A program made the position numbers and the translations under genes. A DNA stretch of 64,000 nt from Solobacterium sp. (GTDB lineage Bacteria; Bacillota_I; Bacilli_A; Erysipelotrichales; Erysipelotrichaceae). A model generated the notes under the pieces. The model was not told where the DNA came from and did not search any database. It saw only the letters and a program-made list of their open reading frames with translations. The DNA lies in the NCBI GenBank assembly GCA_017432325.1, contig JAFRJJ010000082.1, positions 1-64,000 of the forward strand, read 5' to 3'. Position 1 is the first letter of the stretch. Every line of letters begins with the position of its first letter. Below, one piece after another: positions 1 to 7,777 of the stretch.

Positions 1-216
1 AAACCTCCTTTACAGCGGCCGCCATGTTCTGTGTACTTTTATTATGTATGAAATCTGTAAGACCAACATCTAGTGGAATTTTGGGAAAGACAAATTTCCA
101 CTTCACATATTCGGGAGTGGAACTTAACTTTTCACTTCAGGTATCTGAAACAGCAGCCTGAGTGACGAACAAGAAGGTTGAATCAAAAGTGAAGTATGCT
201 AAAATAGTCTGTGCAC
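1..216. other. Intergenic start of window, promoter of tRNA-Val
   Basis: No credible gene. Read on the - strand, positions 1-12 hold an AAAGGAGG ribosome-binding site that points off the left edge, so a leftward gene probably begins just outside the window. AGTGGAA (72-78) and TTCCACT (96-102) form an inverted repeat, and AGTGGAA recurs at 117-123. On the + strand, TTGAAT (178-183) and TAAAAT (200-205), 16 bp apart, form a good promoter for the tRNA at 217. Confidence 0.6.
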
Positions 217-289
217 GGACGCTTAGCTCAGTTGGGAGAGCGCACCCTTCACAGGGGTGATGTCGCAGGTTCGAGTCCTGTAGCGTCCA
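217..289 (+). tRNA. tRNA-Val, anticodon CAC
   Basis: The 73-nt cloverleaf has acceptor stem GGACGCT (217-223) pairing with AGCGTCC (282-288) and discriminator A at 289. The anticodon stem is CACCC/GGGTG around loop TTCACAG, giving anticodon CAC, which reads the Val codon GTG. The T loop is of the standard GGTTCGAGTCC type. The 3' CCA is not encoded. It stands alone, with its own promoter upstream and a terminator at 309. Confidence 0.93.
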
Positions 290-308
290 CTTTTTGATTC
301 AGGAAATG

Positions 309-335
309 CCGTATCCCAATACGGTTTTCTTTTTT
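309..335 (+). terminator. Rho-independent terminator of tRNA-Val
   Basis: CCGTAT and ATACGG pair around a 4-nt loop and are followed by TTTTCTTTTTT. Confidence 0.85.
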
Positions 336-461
336 GGGGGAACAATGCTGAAAGATGACATCGCAGCTTGAATTCAATAAACTGCTTAGCTTCAAGTGAT
401 TATCTGAAAACACTTTTTTTTGTTTTCTGATAGAATGTCGGAGTTGAAAGTAAGGTAAGAA

Positions 462-1847
462 ATGGAAAACAACGAAAAAAGAAATACTGAGAACAAGATG
501 GGTACTATGCCGATCTTCCCGCTTCTCATGAGCATGGCGATCCCGATGATGCTGTCGTTCTTTATCCAGGCGCTCTACAACATCGTGGACTCCATGTTTG
601 TTGCCAGGATCTCCGAGAAGGCCCTGGCTGCCGTATCCCTGGCATTCCCGATGCAGCAGATCATGAATGCCATCAGTATCGGTACAGGCGTCGGCATCAG
701 CGCCAGCATTCCGCGCGCACTGGCAAGAAAGCAGAACAAACAGGCTGACAGCCTGGCGAATACAGGCATCTTCCTGTGCCTCTGCTATGTGATCGTATTC
801 ATCGTGCTGGGTCTGACATTCACACGGAAGTTCTACAGCATGCAGACGAACGTCGCCGAGATCGTGGAAGGGGGAACCAGTTACCTGACCATTATATGGA
901 CCATGTGCTTCGGTATGTTCTACGGCGTACTGTTTGAAAAAATGCTGACATCTTCCGGGTTTGCATCCCTGGCAATGATCGCCCAGACAAGCGGCGCTGT
1001 ATTTAATATCATCTTCGATCCGCTGCTGATCTTCGGCATCGGACCGTTCCCGGAAATGGGGATCGCCGGAGCTGCTCTGGCAACGGTCATGGGGCAGATT
1101 TTCGCAGCACTGGTCGCATTCTGGTTCAACGCCAGAAAAAATCATTGGATCAGCTTCAGCCTGGAAGGAATATTCCATCCCTCGATCAAGGCTGCCAAAG
1201 AGATCTATTCCATCGGTTTTCCTTCCATGATCACCATGGGTCTGGCATCCATGAGCTCATTTTTCATCAACCAGGTACTGCTGATGTACAGCACGACCGC
1301 GACAGCGGTATACGGTATCTGGCTGAAACTGCAGAATTTCTGTTATATGCCGGCATTCGGTATGAATAACGGTATGGTTCCGATCCTCTCATACAATAAC
1401 GGCACCAGACGGTATGACCGTGTATGGGGGACGATCCGTTATGCGCTGACGATCATTCTGAGCCTGATGGCCGTCCTGACCTGTGTGTTTGAGATCATTC
1501 CGCAGACACTGCTGGATCTCTTCAGTGCATCCGACGCACTGCGTGAGATAGGCGTCGTCGCGATCCGTACATGTGTCATCTCACTGACCATGGGCGGTGT
1601 ATGTGTGATCCTGGGCTCGGCGATGCAGGCACTCCGGCATGCAAGGTTTGCCCTTGTCGTCAACGTACTGCGCGGATTCCTGATGCCGGTCATATCGTTC
1701 TGGCTGCTGTCCGTCATCTTCCATGACATACTGAAACTATGGATTGCAGTGCCTCTGGCTGACGGCACGGCGTGTCTTGCGGCGATCTTCCTCTACCGTA
1801 AGATGAAACGCGACCTGCTTGAGGAAGAAGCAGAATCCTGGGAATGA
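462..1847 (+). CDS. MATE family multidrug efflux transporter
   Basis: This is an integral membrane antiporter of the MATE family (polysaccharide flippase superfamily), which typically exports cationic drugs in exchange for Na+ or H+. The 461 aa are the usual family length, with about twelve hydrophobic segments in two similar halves. The N-terminal segment with ALYNIVDSMFVARIS and the stretch IGTGVGISASIPRALARKQ are typical. The start follows a weak AAGGTAAG ribosome-binding site. It is a single-gene unit closed by a terminator at 1855. The substrate cannot be told from the sequence. Confidence 0.93.
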   Translation: MENNEKRNTENKMGTMPIFPLLMSMAIPMMLSFFIQALYNIVDSMFVARISEKALAAVSLAFPMQQIMNAISIGTGVGISASIPRALARKQNKQADSLANTGIFLCLCYVIVFIVLGLTFTRKFYSMQTNVAEIVEGGTSYLTIIWTMCFGMFYGVLFEKMLTSSGFASLAMIAQTSGAVFNIIFDPLLIFGIGPFPEMGIAGAALATVMGQIFAALVAFWFNARKNHWISFSLEGIFHPSIKAAKEIYSIGFPSMITMGLASMSSFFINQVLLMYSTTATAVYGIWLKLQNFCYMPAFGMNNGMVPILSYNNGTRRYDRVWGTIRYALTIILSLMAVLTCVFEIIPQTLLDLFSASDALREIGVVAIRTCVISLTMGGVCVILGSAMQALRHARFALVVNVLRGFLMPVISFWLLSVIFHDILKLWIAVPLADGTACLAAIFLYRKMKRDLLEEEAESWE

Positions 1848-1854
1848 GATAAAG

Positions 1855-1900
1855 AACACGGAAATATGCCTGATCGTACAGCATATCTCCGTGTTTTATT
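1855..1900 (+). terminator. Terminator after the MATE gene
   Basis: ACACGG and the inner ATATGC pair with GCATAT and CCGTGT, followed by TTTTATT. Confidence 0.8.
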
Positions 1901-1927
1901 CAGGTGCTGCTGCATGGAGACATGTGT

Positions 1928-2010
1928 TTTCATTCATCGGATATAAGAGAGGATCTTAAACACTGATCCGCTATAACAAAGATTCCGAATGAAATAATTT
2001 TCATTTTTTT
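1928..2010 (+). other. Structured intergenic element upstream of purC
   Basis: The outer arms TTTCATTC (1928-1935) and GAATGAAA (1987-1994) can pair. They enclose an inner GGATC (1951-1955)/GATCC (1965-1969) hairpin, and a T-rich run (1997-2012) follows. It may be a second terminator or a structured leader. It does not match a riboswitch class that I recognise. Confidence 0.4.
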
Positions 2011-2073
2011 TATTGTGAATGGGATATCTTTTAAAGAAATAAGCATCCGTATTTCATTTTTAAGATTTGTAAG

Positions 2074-2079
2074 TATAAT
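2074..2079 (+). promoter_or_regulatory. Likely -10 element of purC
   Basis: A perfect TATAAT sits 62 bp before the purC start. No good -35 is visible 16-18 bp upstream, so the promoter may need help or be weak. Confidence 0.45.
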
Positions 2080-2140
2080 AGTTACGTCTGTTGCAGAAAT
2101 GCTCCAGACAGACTGTTTCAAGATAGAGAAGGAGAAAAAA

Positions 2141-2830
2141 ATGGCTAACACACTTGTTTACAGCGGAAAAACGAAAGACGTATTCGCACTTGACAATGGC
2201 AACTATCTCTTAAAATTCAAGGATGACTGCACCGGTAAAGACGGCAAGTTTGACCCGGGTGAGAATTCCATCGGACTCACGATCGAAGGTGTCGGTGATG
2301 TTAACCTCAGAATGAGCATCTACTTTTTCGAGAAGATCAACGCTGCAGGTATCAAAACACACTTTGTATCAGCAGATCTGGATAACACAACAATGGAAGT
2401 ACTTCCTGCCAAGGTTTTCGGACACGGTCTCGAAGTTATCTGCAGAAATAAGGCAGTAGGCAGCTTTGTCCGCCGTTATGGAGAATACATTGAAGCTGGC
2501 ACAGATCTTCCTTCCTATGTTGAAACAACATTCAAGAACGATGCTCTGGGCGATCCGCTTGTCACAAAGGATGGCCTGGTATGCCTCGGCATTATGACAG
2601 AACAGCAGTATGAAGATATCAAGAGCATGACAAAGCAGATCACAAAGATCGTTGCGGACGATCTGCTTGAAAAGGGTCTTGTACTGTATGATATCAAGTT
2701 TGAATACGGTTATGACGCAGACGGAAAAGTAATGCTCATTGATGAGATCGCTTCCGGCAATATGAGAGTTTACAAAGACGGTGAATACATCGAACCGATG
2801 GAACTCTCAAAGCTCTTCTTTAAAAAATAA
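2141..2830 (+). CDS. purC: SAICAR synthetase-like protein (PurC)
   Basis: Phosphoribosylaminoimidazole-succinocarboxamide synthase joins aspartate to CAIR with ATP in cytosolic purine synthesis. The start at 2141 follows GAAGGAG and gives 229 aa, near the family length. The N-terminal YSGKTKDVF, the central [11 protein letters not shown], the KNDALGDP segment and the late [11 protein letters not shown] segment match PurC. The usual DEISPDTCR is changed to DEIASGNMR, which keeps the arginine. No other pur gene lies in the window and it is transcribed alone. It is either a dispersed purine gene or a diverged orphan paralogue with an altered substrate. Confidence 0.85.
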   Translation: MANTLVYSGKTKDVFALDNGNYLLKFKDDCTGKDGKFDPGENSIGLTIEGVGDVNLRMSIYFFEKINAAGIKTHFVSADLDNTTMEVLPAKVFGHGLEVICRNKAVGSFVRRYGEYIEAGTDLPSYVETTFKNDALGDPLVTKDGLVCLGIMTEQQYEDIKSMTKQITKIVADDLLEKGLVLYDIKFEYGYDADGKVMLIDEIASGNMRVYKDGEYIEPMELSKLFFKK

Positions 2831-2855
2831 GAAAACAAAGCGCTCGTAATGAAAT

Positions 2856-2898
2856 GCAGCCCCGCAGGAACAATACCTGAAAGGGGCTGTTTTTGTTT
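2856..2898 (+). terminator. Terminator after purC
   Basis: CAGCCCC and GGGGCTG form the stem, followed by TTTTTGTTT. Confidence 0.88.
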
Positions 2899-2952
2899 GC
2901 CCTAATGAATAATCTTCAGGATGATCTGATAAACATACATTCTATATGATAG

Positions 2953-2967
2953 TTAACCAATGGTTAA
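2953..2967. promoter_or_regulatory. Perfect inverted repeat, candidate operator
   Basis: TTAACCA and TGGTTAA flank a single A. The site lies 81 bp before the XRE regulator gene and just after a TATGAT hexamer (2945-2950). It could be an autoregulatory operator for the HTH protein; this is inferred from position only. Confidence 0.4.
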
Positions 2968-3048
2968 TAGATTGCCTGTGGATGTTAACGGACAATCAGT
3001 ACAAATACTGATCTATCAGTGTTATCTTGAATACAGGAGGAGATGCTT

Positions 3049-4086
3049 ATGATCGGTGAAGTGATCAGACAAAGACGTCTGGTATTGAACATGACACAGG
3101 CTGAACTTGCGGAACGCACAGGAGTCAGCGCACCGGCCGTTAATAAATGGGAAAAAGGCATGAGCTGTCCGGATGTGATGATCCTGCCGGTACTTGCCAG
3201 AGTACTCAAAATGGATATGAATGATCTGTTTGATTTCCGCAAGGAAATGACTGTGGAGGAACTGGGTACATTTATCGGAGAACTCCGCGCATCCATGCTA
3301 TCATCAACAGCTGAAGAACTGTATGACAGGATCCGCGGCAAGTCCCGTGAATATCCGGGTGACGCAAAACTGTTTTTCAACAGCGCGGCGATCCTGAATT
3401 ATGCGGTCTTTATCAAGGATCAGATCAACGAACAAAATGTCGGGATGATAGAGGAGCTTCTGCAGGAAACCGAAGCGGCCGATCCGCTCTATCATGATGC
3501 AGTAAATGAGATACGTGTATCGATGGACCTTGCACTTGAAAAATATGATGAGGCTGAAGAGATCCTGAAGAAACTGCGTCGTCCTTCCATCGACCTGGAT
3601 ATGGTCAAGGCACAGATCTGCAGTGAAAAAGGAAAACCGGAAGAAGCGATGCAGATCATGACGCGAAGCGTATATGTAAGTGTCAATGAGATCATGAACA
3701 GGGTGCTGAAACTGCGTGCACTGGCGGATCAGTGCGGTAATGAAACGATCCGTGACGAAGCTTCTTACGTGATCCATCAGCTGGTAAAAGTATTCGGTCT
3801 CTGGGAATTCTATGATATCGAAGATGATCTTGCTGCTGCCCTCAGGAAACGCGACAGAGAGGGTGTGCTGAAGGCGATGAAAGAGGTGATCAGGATCCTC
3901 CATGAACCGTACAGCTTCTCAAGATCACTGCTGTTTGAAGGAATCAGCCGGAAAGACCAGACTGTTGACAAGGAACTCGTCAGACAGATGCTGGAACAGA
4001 TCAGAAACAAAACAGAAACAGACGAAGACGGTTTCATGAAGGATGATGAAGAACTGATCCGTCTGCTGGAGGAAGGTAAAATATGA
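3049..4086 (+). CDS. XRE-family HTH regulator with TPR-like C-terminal domain
   Basis: An N-terminal helix-turn-helix of the Cro/C1 type (about residues 5-60, with MTQAELAERTGVSAPAVNKWEKG) precedes about 280 helical residues resembling tetratricopeptide repeats. The start at 3049 is chosen because AGGAGG (3035-3040) is 8 bp upstream; the ATG at 3043 is too close. The protein is 345 aa and soluble. It overlaps the next gene, an ABC ATPase, so it is the first gene of a regulator-ATPase-permease operon. Such triplets usually respond to peptides or cell-envelope stress, but nothing here fixes the signal. Confidence 0.85.
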   Translation: MIGEVIRQRRLVLNMTQAELAERTGVSAPAVNKWEKGMSCPDVMILPVLARVLKMDMNDLFDFRKEMTVEELGTFIGELRASMLSSTAEELYDRIRGKSREYPGDAKLFFNSAAILNYAVFIKDQINEQNVGMIEELLQETEAADPLYHDAVNEIRVSMDLALEKYDEAEEILKKLRRPSIDLDMVKAQICSEKGKPEEAMQIMTRSVYVSVNEIMNRVLKLRALADQCGNETIRDEASYVIHQLVKVFGLWEFYDIEDDLAAALRKRDREGVLKAMKEVIRILHEPYSFSRSLLFEGISRKDQTVDKELVRQMLEQIRNKTETDEDGFMKDDEELIRLLEEGKI

Positions 4087-4793
4087 TGAACGCTGTTGAA
4101 GTACATGAACTGAAAAAGGCATATGCGCACTTTGACCTGTATGTGCCGGAATTCAGGATCCCGTATGGATCCGTGATGGGACTGATCGGGGAAAACGGTG
4201 CGGGCAAAACCACACTGATCCGTCTGATCTGCGGAGTCACCAAAGCGGACCAGGGAGAGATCTCAGTGCTCGGAACGGACCGTGTGCGGGTAAGAGAACT
4301 GATGAATGATGTCGGTGTTGTGACAGATGAGGAGTCACTTGTTCCTTATATGACCGCTAAAGAGACCGGTGTCATGATGGCAGGCATTTACCGGAACTGG
4401 GATGCTGAAAGGTACGGGCAGCTGATACAGACACTCAATATTCCGCAGGAAACCAGATTCGGGGAACTGTCGAGAGGAAACCGCATGAAAACGGCGCTTG
4501 CATGCGCGATGAGCCATAACGCAAAACTGCTTATGCTTGATGAAGCGACCGGCGGTCTTGATCCGCTGGTCAGGGACCATGTACTGGGCCTTATCACGGA
4601 ATTTGCCCGGCAGGAGGGACATGCCGTATTAATGTCATCGCATATCGTGTCCGACCTTGAAAAAGCCTGCACCGATATCACATTCCTGCATCAGGGCAGG
4701 GTCATTCTCTCCCAGCCGAGAGACGCTTTGCTGAAGAAACACGGAAGTATTGAAGAACTGTTCCTGGAAATGGCAGAAAGGAAAACTGTATGA
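4083..4793 (+). CDS. ABC transporter ATP-binding protein
   Basis: This is a cytoplasmic ATPase subunit of an ABC-2 type exporter, 236 aa. It shows Walker A GENGAGKT near residue 36, signature LSRGNRMK, Walker B LLMLDEAT followed by GGLDP, and an H-loop SSHIVSDLEKAC. The second serine and the glycines of the usual LSGGQ are replaced (LSRGN), as in several YtrB/BcrA-like ATPases. The start overlaps the regulator stop and its own stop overlaps the permease start, so translation is coupled. Together with the next gene it forms an exporter of unknown substrate. Confidence 0.9.
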   Translation: MMNAVEVHELKKAYAHFDLYVPEFRIPYGSVMGLIGENGAGKTTLIRLICGVTKADQGEISVLGTDRVRVRELMNDVGVVTDEESLVPYMTAKETGVMMAGIYRNWDAERYGQLIQTLNIPQETRFGELSRGNRMKTALACAMSHNAKLLMLDEATGGLDPLVRDHVLGLITEFARQEGHAVLMSSHIVSDLEKACTDITFLHQGRVILSQPRDALLKKHGSIEELFLEMAERKTV

Positions 4794-5407
4794 AAGGGTT
4801 ATTATACAAAGACGGGATCGTACTGATCAGGAAATTCCGTTCATATCTGCCGATGTATGTCCTGTTTGTTGGTATGGGCGGACTGATGCCTGACGGAATG
4901 TTCTGGGCAGTGTACGGCGTTATGTTTACCGCAACGATGGTGTCATCACTGATGGCGGATGAAGAAAATACCGGCTGGAATGATACCGCGCCGTATCTGC
5001 CGCTGTCTTCCAGAACACTGGTCAGTGAAAAATACATCGTCAGTCTGCTCTGTATCGTCGGGTTCATCGTTGTTTATATAGCAGCCGCAATGATCGGCGG
5101 GAAACCGGTTTCCGAGATCGGCATGGGACTCATATCCATTATCATGACAGCACAGATCATATTCCTGATCTCACTGCCTACGACGATCCTGTTCGGCGTA
5201 CAGAAAAGCGGTATGATCCGCCTGATCGTAACAGCTGTCATGGTATTCTTCGGAGTCGTCATCCTGCAGGGCGGCAGGGGATTCCTGGATATGCTCAGCG
5301 GAAGGGAGAACATGATGTATGTGCTCCTTGCGGCTGTTACCGTTCTGTATTTCCTTTCCTGGTATATCTCCATCGTTCTGAAGGAACGGAAAACGCTGAA
5401 CCAGTAA
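4790..5407 (+). CDS. ABC-2 type membrane permease
   Basis: This 205-aa membrane protein has about five to six hydrophobic segments and matches the ABC-2 family permeases that pair with YtrB-like ATPases. It starts at the ATGA overlap with the ATPase gene. The N-terminal GLLYKDGIVLIRKF, a cytosolic lead-in helix before the first membrane segment, is typical of these permeases. The soluble loop after the second segment is rich in acidic residues. It is the last gene of the operon and is followed by a terminator at 5459. The transported substrate is unknown. Confidence 0.82.
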   Translation: MKGLLYKDGIVLIRKFRSYLPMYVLFVGMGGLMPDGMFWAVYGVMFTATMVSSLMADEENTGWNDTAPYLPLSSRTLVSEKYIVSLLCIVGFIVVYIAAAMIGGKPVSEIGMGLISIIMTAQIIFLISLPTTILFGVQKSGMIRLIVTAVMVFFGVVILQGGRGFLDMLSGRENMMYVLLAAVTVLYFLSWYISIVLKERKTLNQ

Positions 5408-5458
5408 TTTCACGATCAAGACTTTTCTGATCAGTAAAAAATATCTGATTGTATGAAG

Positions 5459-5495
5459 CGGGGTGTCCTCATTTGGGATGTCCCGTTTTGTTATG
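5459..5495 (+). terminator. Terminator of the ABC transporter operon
   Basis: A 10-bp stem, CGGGGTGTCC against GGATGTCCCG with three G-T pairs, is followed by TTTTG. Confidence 0.72.
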
Positions 5496-5520
5496 GCTGA
5501 CAGAACATGAAAAGATTCTT

Positions 5521-5549
5521 TTGGGAAACACGAGGGAATCGTATACAAT
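5521..5549 (+). promoter_or_regulatory. Promoter of the ABC-F gene
   Basis: TTGGGA (5521-5526) and TACAAT (5544-5549) are 17 bp apart, ending 23 bp before the start codon. Confidence 0.65.
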
Positions 5550-5572
5550 AATCAGGTGAACGGAGATGTCAG

Positions 5573-7312
5573 ATGATCTTATCCCTGGAAAATGTCAGCT
5601 TCAGATATGTAACGGAACCGATCCTCGATCATGTGAATTTCGTTGTGAACGAAAAGGATAAATGGGGCGTGGTCGGTCTGAACGGTGCCGGAAAGTCAAC
5701 GCTCCTGCAGATCATGGCAGGTACCGAGAAACCGGATGAAGGCCAGGTCGTGTTCCTGAAAAAATACAAAATATCCTACTGCCCGCAGTCGATGGAATTC
5801 CCGCCGGGAAGAACTGTTTATGACACCGTACGGTCTTATGTATCGGATGAAACGGAAGTATATCAGATCAGGTCTATCCTGAACAAACTCGGCATCACCG
5901 ATCATGAAGAACAGATCGATGTCCTTTCAGGCGGCCAGAAAAAAAGAGTCGCGCTTGCGATCTCCCTGATCCGCAAAGCAGACCTGTATCTGCTGGATGA
6001 GCCGACCAACCACCGGGACCAGGATATGATCGTCTGGCTTGAAAGGTATCTGCAGAGAGTATCGAAAGCAGTCGTGCTGGTGACCCATGACAGGTATTTC
6101 CTGTCACGCATCACTGATCATATTGTTGATATCGAAAAAGGACATCTGTATGCATATGACGGCAATTACGCGGATTATCTGGAACAGCGTGAGGAACGTT
6201 ACCGCCAGGCAATGGCAGCTGAGCAGAAACGCCAGAATTTCCTGCGTACTGAGATCGAGTGGATCCGGGCAGGAGCGCCTGCCAGGTCGACCAAGCAGAA
6301 GGGCAGGATCCAGCGCTTTGAACAGATTGCAGCGATGGAAGCACCGGAAGAGCGGAGTACGCTGGAACTGAAGTCAGCGAATACCCGCCTTGGCGGTGTG
6401 ACGATCGAAGCGGATGATATCTCCAAATCATACGGAGACAAACACCTGTTCTCGAGGTTCAGCTACAATGTCGCCAGAATGGACAGGGTAGGCATCATCG
6501 GACCGAACGGCTGCGGCAAAAGCACACTGCTGAAGATCCTGACAGGACAGCTTCCGCCTGACAGCGGCAGCGTCCGGATCGGTGATACCGTACGGATCGG
6601 ATATTTCGCCCAGCAGAACGAAGTGTTTGAAAAAGACCAGCGGGTCATCGATTACCTGAAAGACTTCGGAGATATCGTATATACCGCCGAGGGTGATCCG
6701 ATCACCGCGAGCCAGATGCTGGAACGTTTTCTCTTCTTCAAGGATGAACAGTACAAACCGATCTCCAAATGCTCAGGCGGAGAAAAGAGGAGACTGTATC
6801 TCTGTTCGATCCTGATGACAGCACCGAATATCCTCGTGCTGGATGAACCGACAAATGATCTGGACACGGAAACACTGACGATCCTGGAAAACTATCTGGA
6901 TGATTTCAGGGGAGCAGTCCTGACGGTGTCGCATGACAGGTACTTTCTGGACAAGATCGCGGACAGACTGTTTGTGTTTGAAGACGGCAGGATCAGGATC
7001 ATCCAGGAAACATATTCCGATTATCTGGAAAACAAAGAAAAGAAGACTGAAAACAGGCAGGAACAGCCACCGGCGCCAGTGCAGGTGAAAAAACAGTCCA
7101 ATCGCCTGACCTATATGGAAAAGAAGGAACTGGCAGCGCTGGAAGAACGGCTGCCGGAACTTGAAGAGAAGATTGCGGATCTGGAAGATCTCCTGAATGA
7201 ACTGACGGATTTTGAAAAGATACGCGAAACAGGGAATCTGCTTGAGGAAACAAGAAACGCCCTGGAAGAAACAGAACTCAGATGGATGGAACTCTCTGAA
7301 AAGGAAGCCTAA
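5573..7312 (+). CDS. ABC-F family ATPase, Uup/YfmR type
   Basis: This is a soluble protein of two fused ABC ATPase domains without membrane segments, of the ribosome-associated ABC-F family, 579 aa. Domain 1 has GLNGAGKS and LSGGQKKR; domain 2 has GPNGCGKS, CSGGEKRR and LDEPTNDLD. Between them is the charged linker with ARSTKQKGRIQRFEQ that reaches the tRNA exit site in family members. The C-terminal 90 residues form a predicted coiled coil, which favours Uup/YfmR over EttA. In domain 1 the usual DEPTNHLD reads DEPTNHRD, an odd D-loop change. It is a single-gene unit with its own promoter. Confidence 0.9.
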   Translation: MILSLENVSFRYVTEPILDHVNFVVNEKDKWGVVGLNGAGKSTLLQIMAGTEKPDEGQVVFLKKYKISYCPQSMEFPPGRTVYDTVRSYVSDETEVYQIRSILNKLGITDHEEQIDVLSGGQKKRVALAISLIRKADLYLLDEPTNHRDQDMIVWLERYLQRVSKAVVLVTHDRYFLSRITDHIVDIEKGHLYAYDGNYADYLEQREERYRQAMAAEQKRQNFLRTEIEWIRAGAPARSTKQKGRIQRFEQIAAMEAPEERSTLELKSANTRLGGVTIEADDISKSYGDKHLFSRFSYNVARMDRVGIIGPNGCGKSTLLKILTGQLPPDSGSVRIGDTVRIGYFAQQNEVFEKDQRVIDYLKDFGDIVYTAEGDPITASQMLERFLFFKDEQYKPISKCSGGEKRRLYLCSILMTAPNILVLDEPTNDLDTETLTILENYLDDFRGAVLTVSHDRYFLDKIADRLFVFEDGRIRIIQETYSDYLENKEKKTENRQEQPPAPVQVKKQSNRLTYMEKKELAALEERLPELEEKIADLEDLLNELTDFEKIRETGNLLEETRNALEETELRWMELSEKEA

Positions 7313-7336
7313 GCAGCGGAAATATCTGCTGCTTTT
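7311..7336 (+). terminator. Terminator of the ABC-F gene
   Basis: AAGCAGC (7311-7317) and GCTGCTT (7328-7334) pair and TT follows. The stem overlaps the stop codon. Confidence 0.65.
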
Positions 7337-7431
7337 AATCTGAACGGACTGTCCGAATGCAGATTGATGAAAAAATTTTCAGTGAAATGAAAACAAAAAA
7401 GAAAAAACAGATGGTTTATGCATCACAGATA

Positions 7432-7459
7432 TTGAATTGTGTATGGGAGAAAGTAAAAT
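7432..7459 (+). promoter_or_regulatory. Promoter of the T-box transcript
   Basis: TTGAAT (7432-7437) and TAAAAT (7454-7459) are 16 bp apart. An A-rich tract at about 7385-7410 could act as an UP element. Confidence 0.7.
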
Positions 7460-7465
7460 GAAAGC

Positions 7466-7690
7466 AATTCAATGAGCAGAAGAGTATCCAAGGAAGCCCA
7501 TCAGCGAGCCGGAACAGAGTGGAAGTCCGGCGGCAACTCCGAACGAGAAGCGCATCTGTGAGAAGCTTTCCGGAACTGACAGTATGGAAAGCCGTCTGCC
7601 GCGTTAAGGTATAGAGAGGCTGGTATGATCATGCCGGCAACCAAGGTGGTACCGCGATTGATGTCGTCCCTGGACTGGGACGACTTTTTA
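7466..7690 (+). ncRNA. T-box leader (tRNA-sensing riboswitch)
   Basis: The leader carries the T-box core AAGGTGGTACCGCG (7643-7656), whose TGGT pairs with the ACCA end of an uncharged tRNA with discriminator A. An intrinsic terminator follows (7663-7690). In Stem I, the loop-E pair AGTA (7483-7486) and GAA (7547-7549) lies above the specifier bulge, and the base stem pairs CAGA (7477-7480) with TCTG. The specifier is CGC (Arg, 7551-7553) if one base separates it from GAA, or GCG (Ala) if none does. The mini-ORF with four Arg codons just downstream favours Arg. When the matching tRNA is uncharged, transcription should read through into the peptide-binding lipoprotein gene. Confidence 0.9.
7663..7690 (+). 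terminator. T-box controlled terminator
   Basis: GTCGTCCC (7663-7670) and GGGACGAC (7677-7684) pair around a 6-nt loop and TTTTTA follows. Formation competes with the antiterminator that contains the T-box core. Confidence 0.9.
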
Positions 7691-7709
7691 TTTCCAGGAG
7701 GAAGAAATT

Positions 7710-7751
7710 ATGAGCAGGCGACGAAGAGGGGTGATTCCCGTTAACGCATGA
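7710..7751 (+). CDS. Candidate arginine-rich leader peptide (13 aa)
   Basis: An AGGAGG site (7696-7701) with ideal spacing precedes an ATG at 7710. It opens a 13-codon frame, MSRRRRGVIPVNA, with four consecutive Arg codons (AGG CGA CGA AGA). Its TGA (7749-7751) overlaps an ATG at 7748 that is in frame with the lipoprotein gene. The strongest ribosome-binding site of this transcript therefore serves the mini-ORF and not the transporter gene. Ribosome stalling at low charged tRNA-Arg could change access to the downstream start. The function is inferred from position and codon content; there is no homology evidence. Confidence 0.5.
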   Translation: MSRRRRGVIPVNA

Positions 7752-7777
7752 ATGAAAAAAGAAAGAAGGAGAAGATG

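Noticed and set aside
249..1178. 309-codon open frame on the - strand across the tRNA and the MATE gene
   Set aside because: It runs over a tRNA and lies opposite a clear transporter gene, with a composition unlike a folded protein (His/Cys/Gln-rich). It is a shadow of the real gene.
1900..2140. Purine riboswitch upstream of purC
   Set aside because: The nested repeats do not match the purine aptamer consensus, and the likely purC promoter lies downstream of them.
7748..7777. ATG at 7748 as the main start of the peptide-binding protein
   Set aside because: It would lengthen the positively charged signal-peptide start to an unusual degree, and AAGGAGA is better placed for 7778. It stays possible as a coupled start after the mini-ORF.
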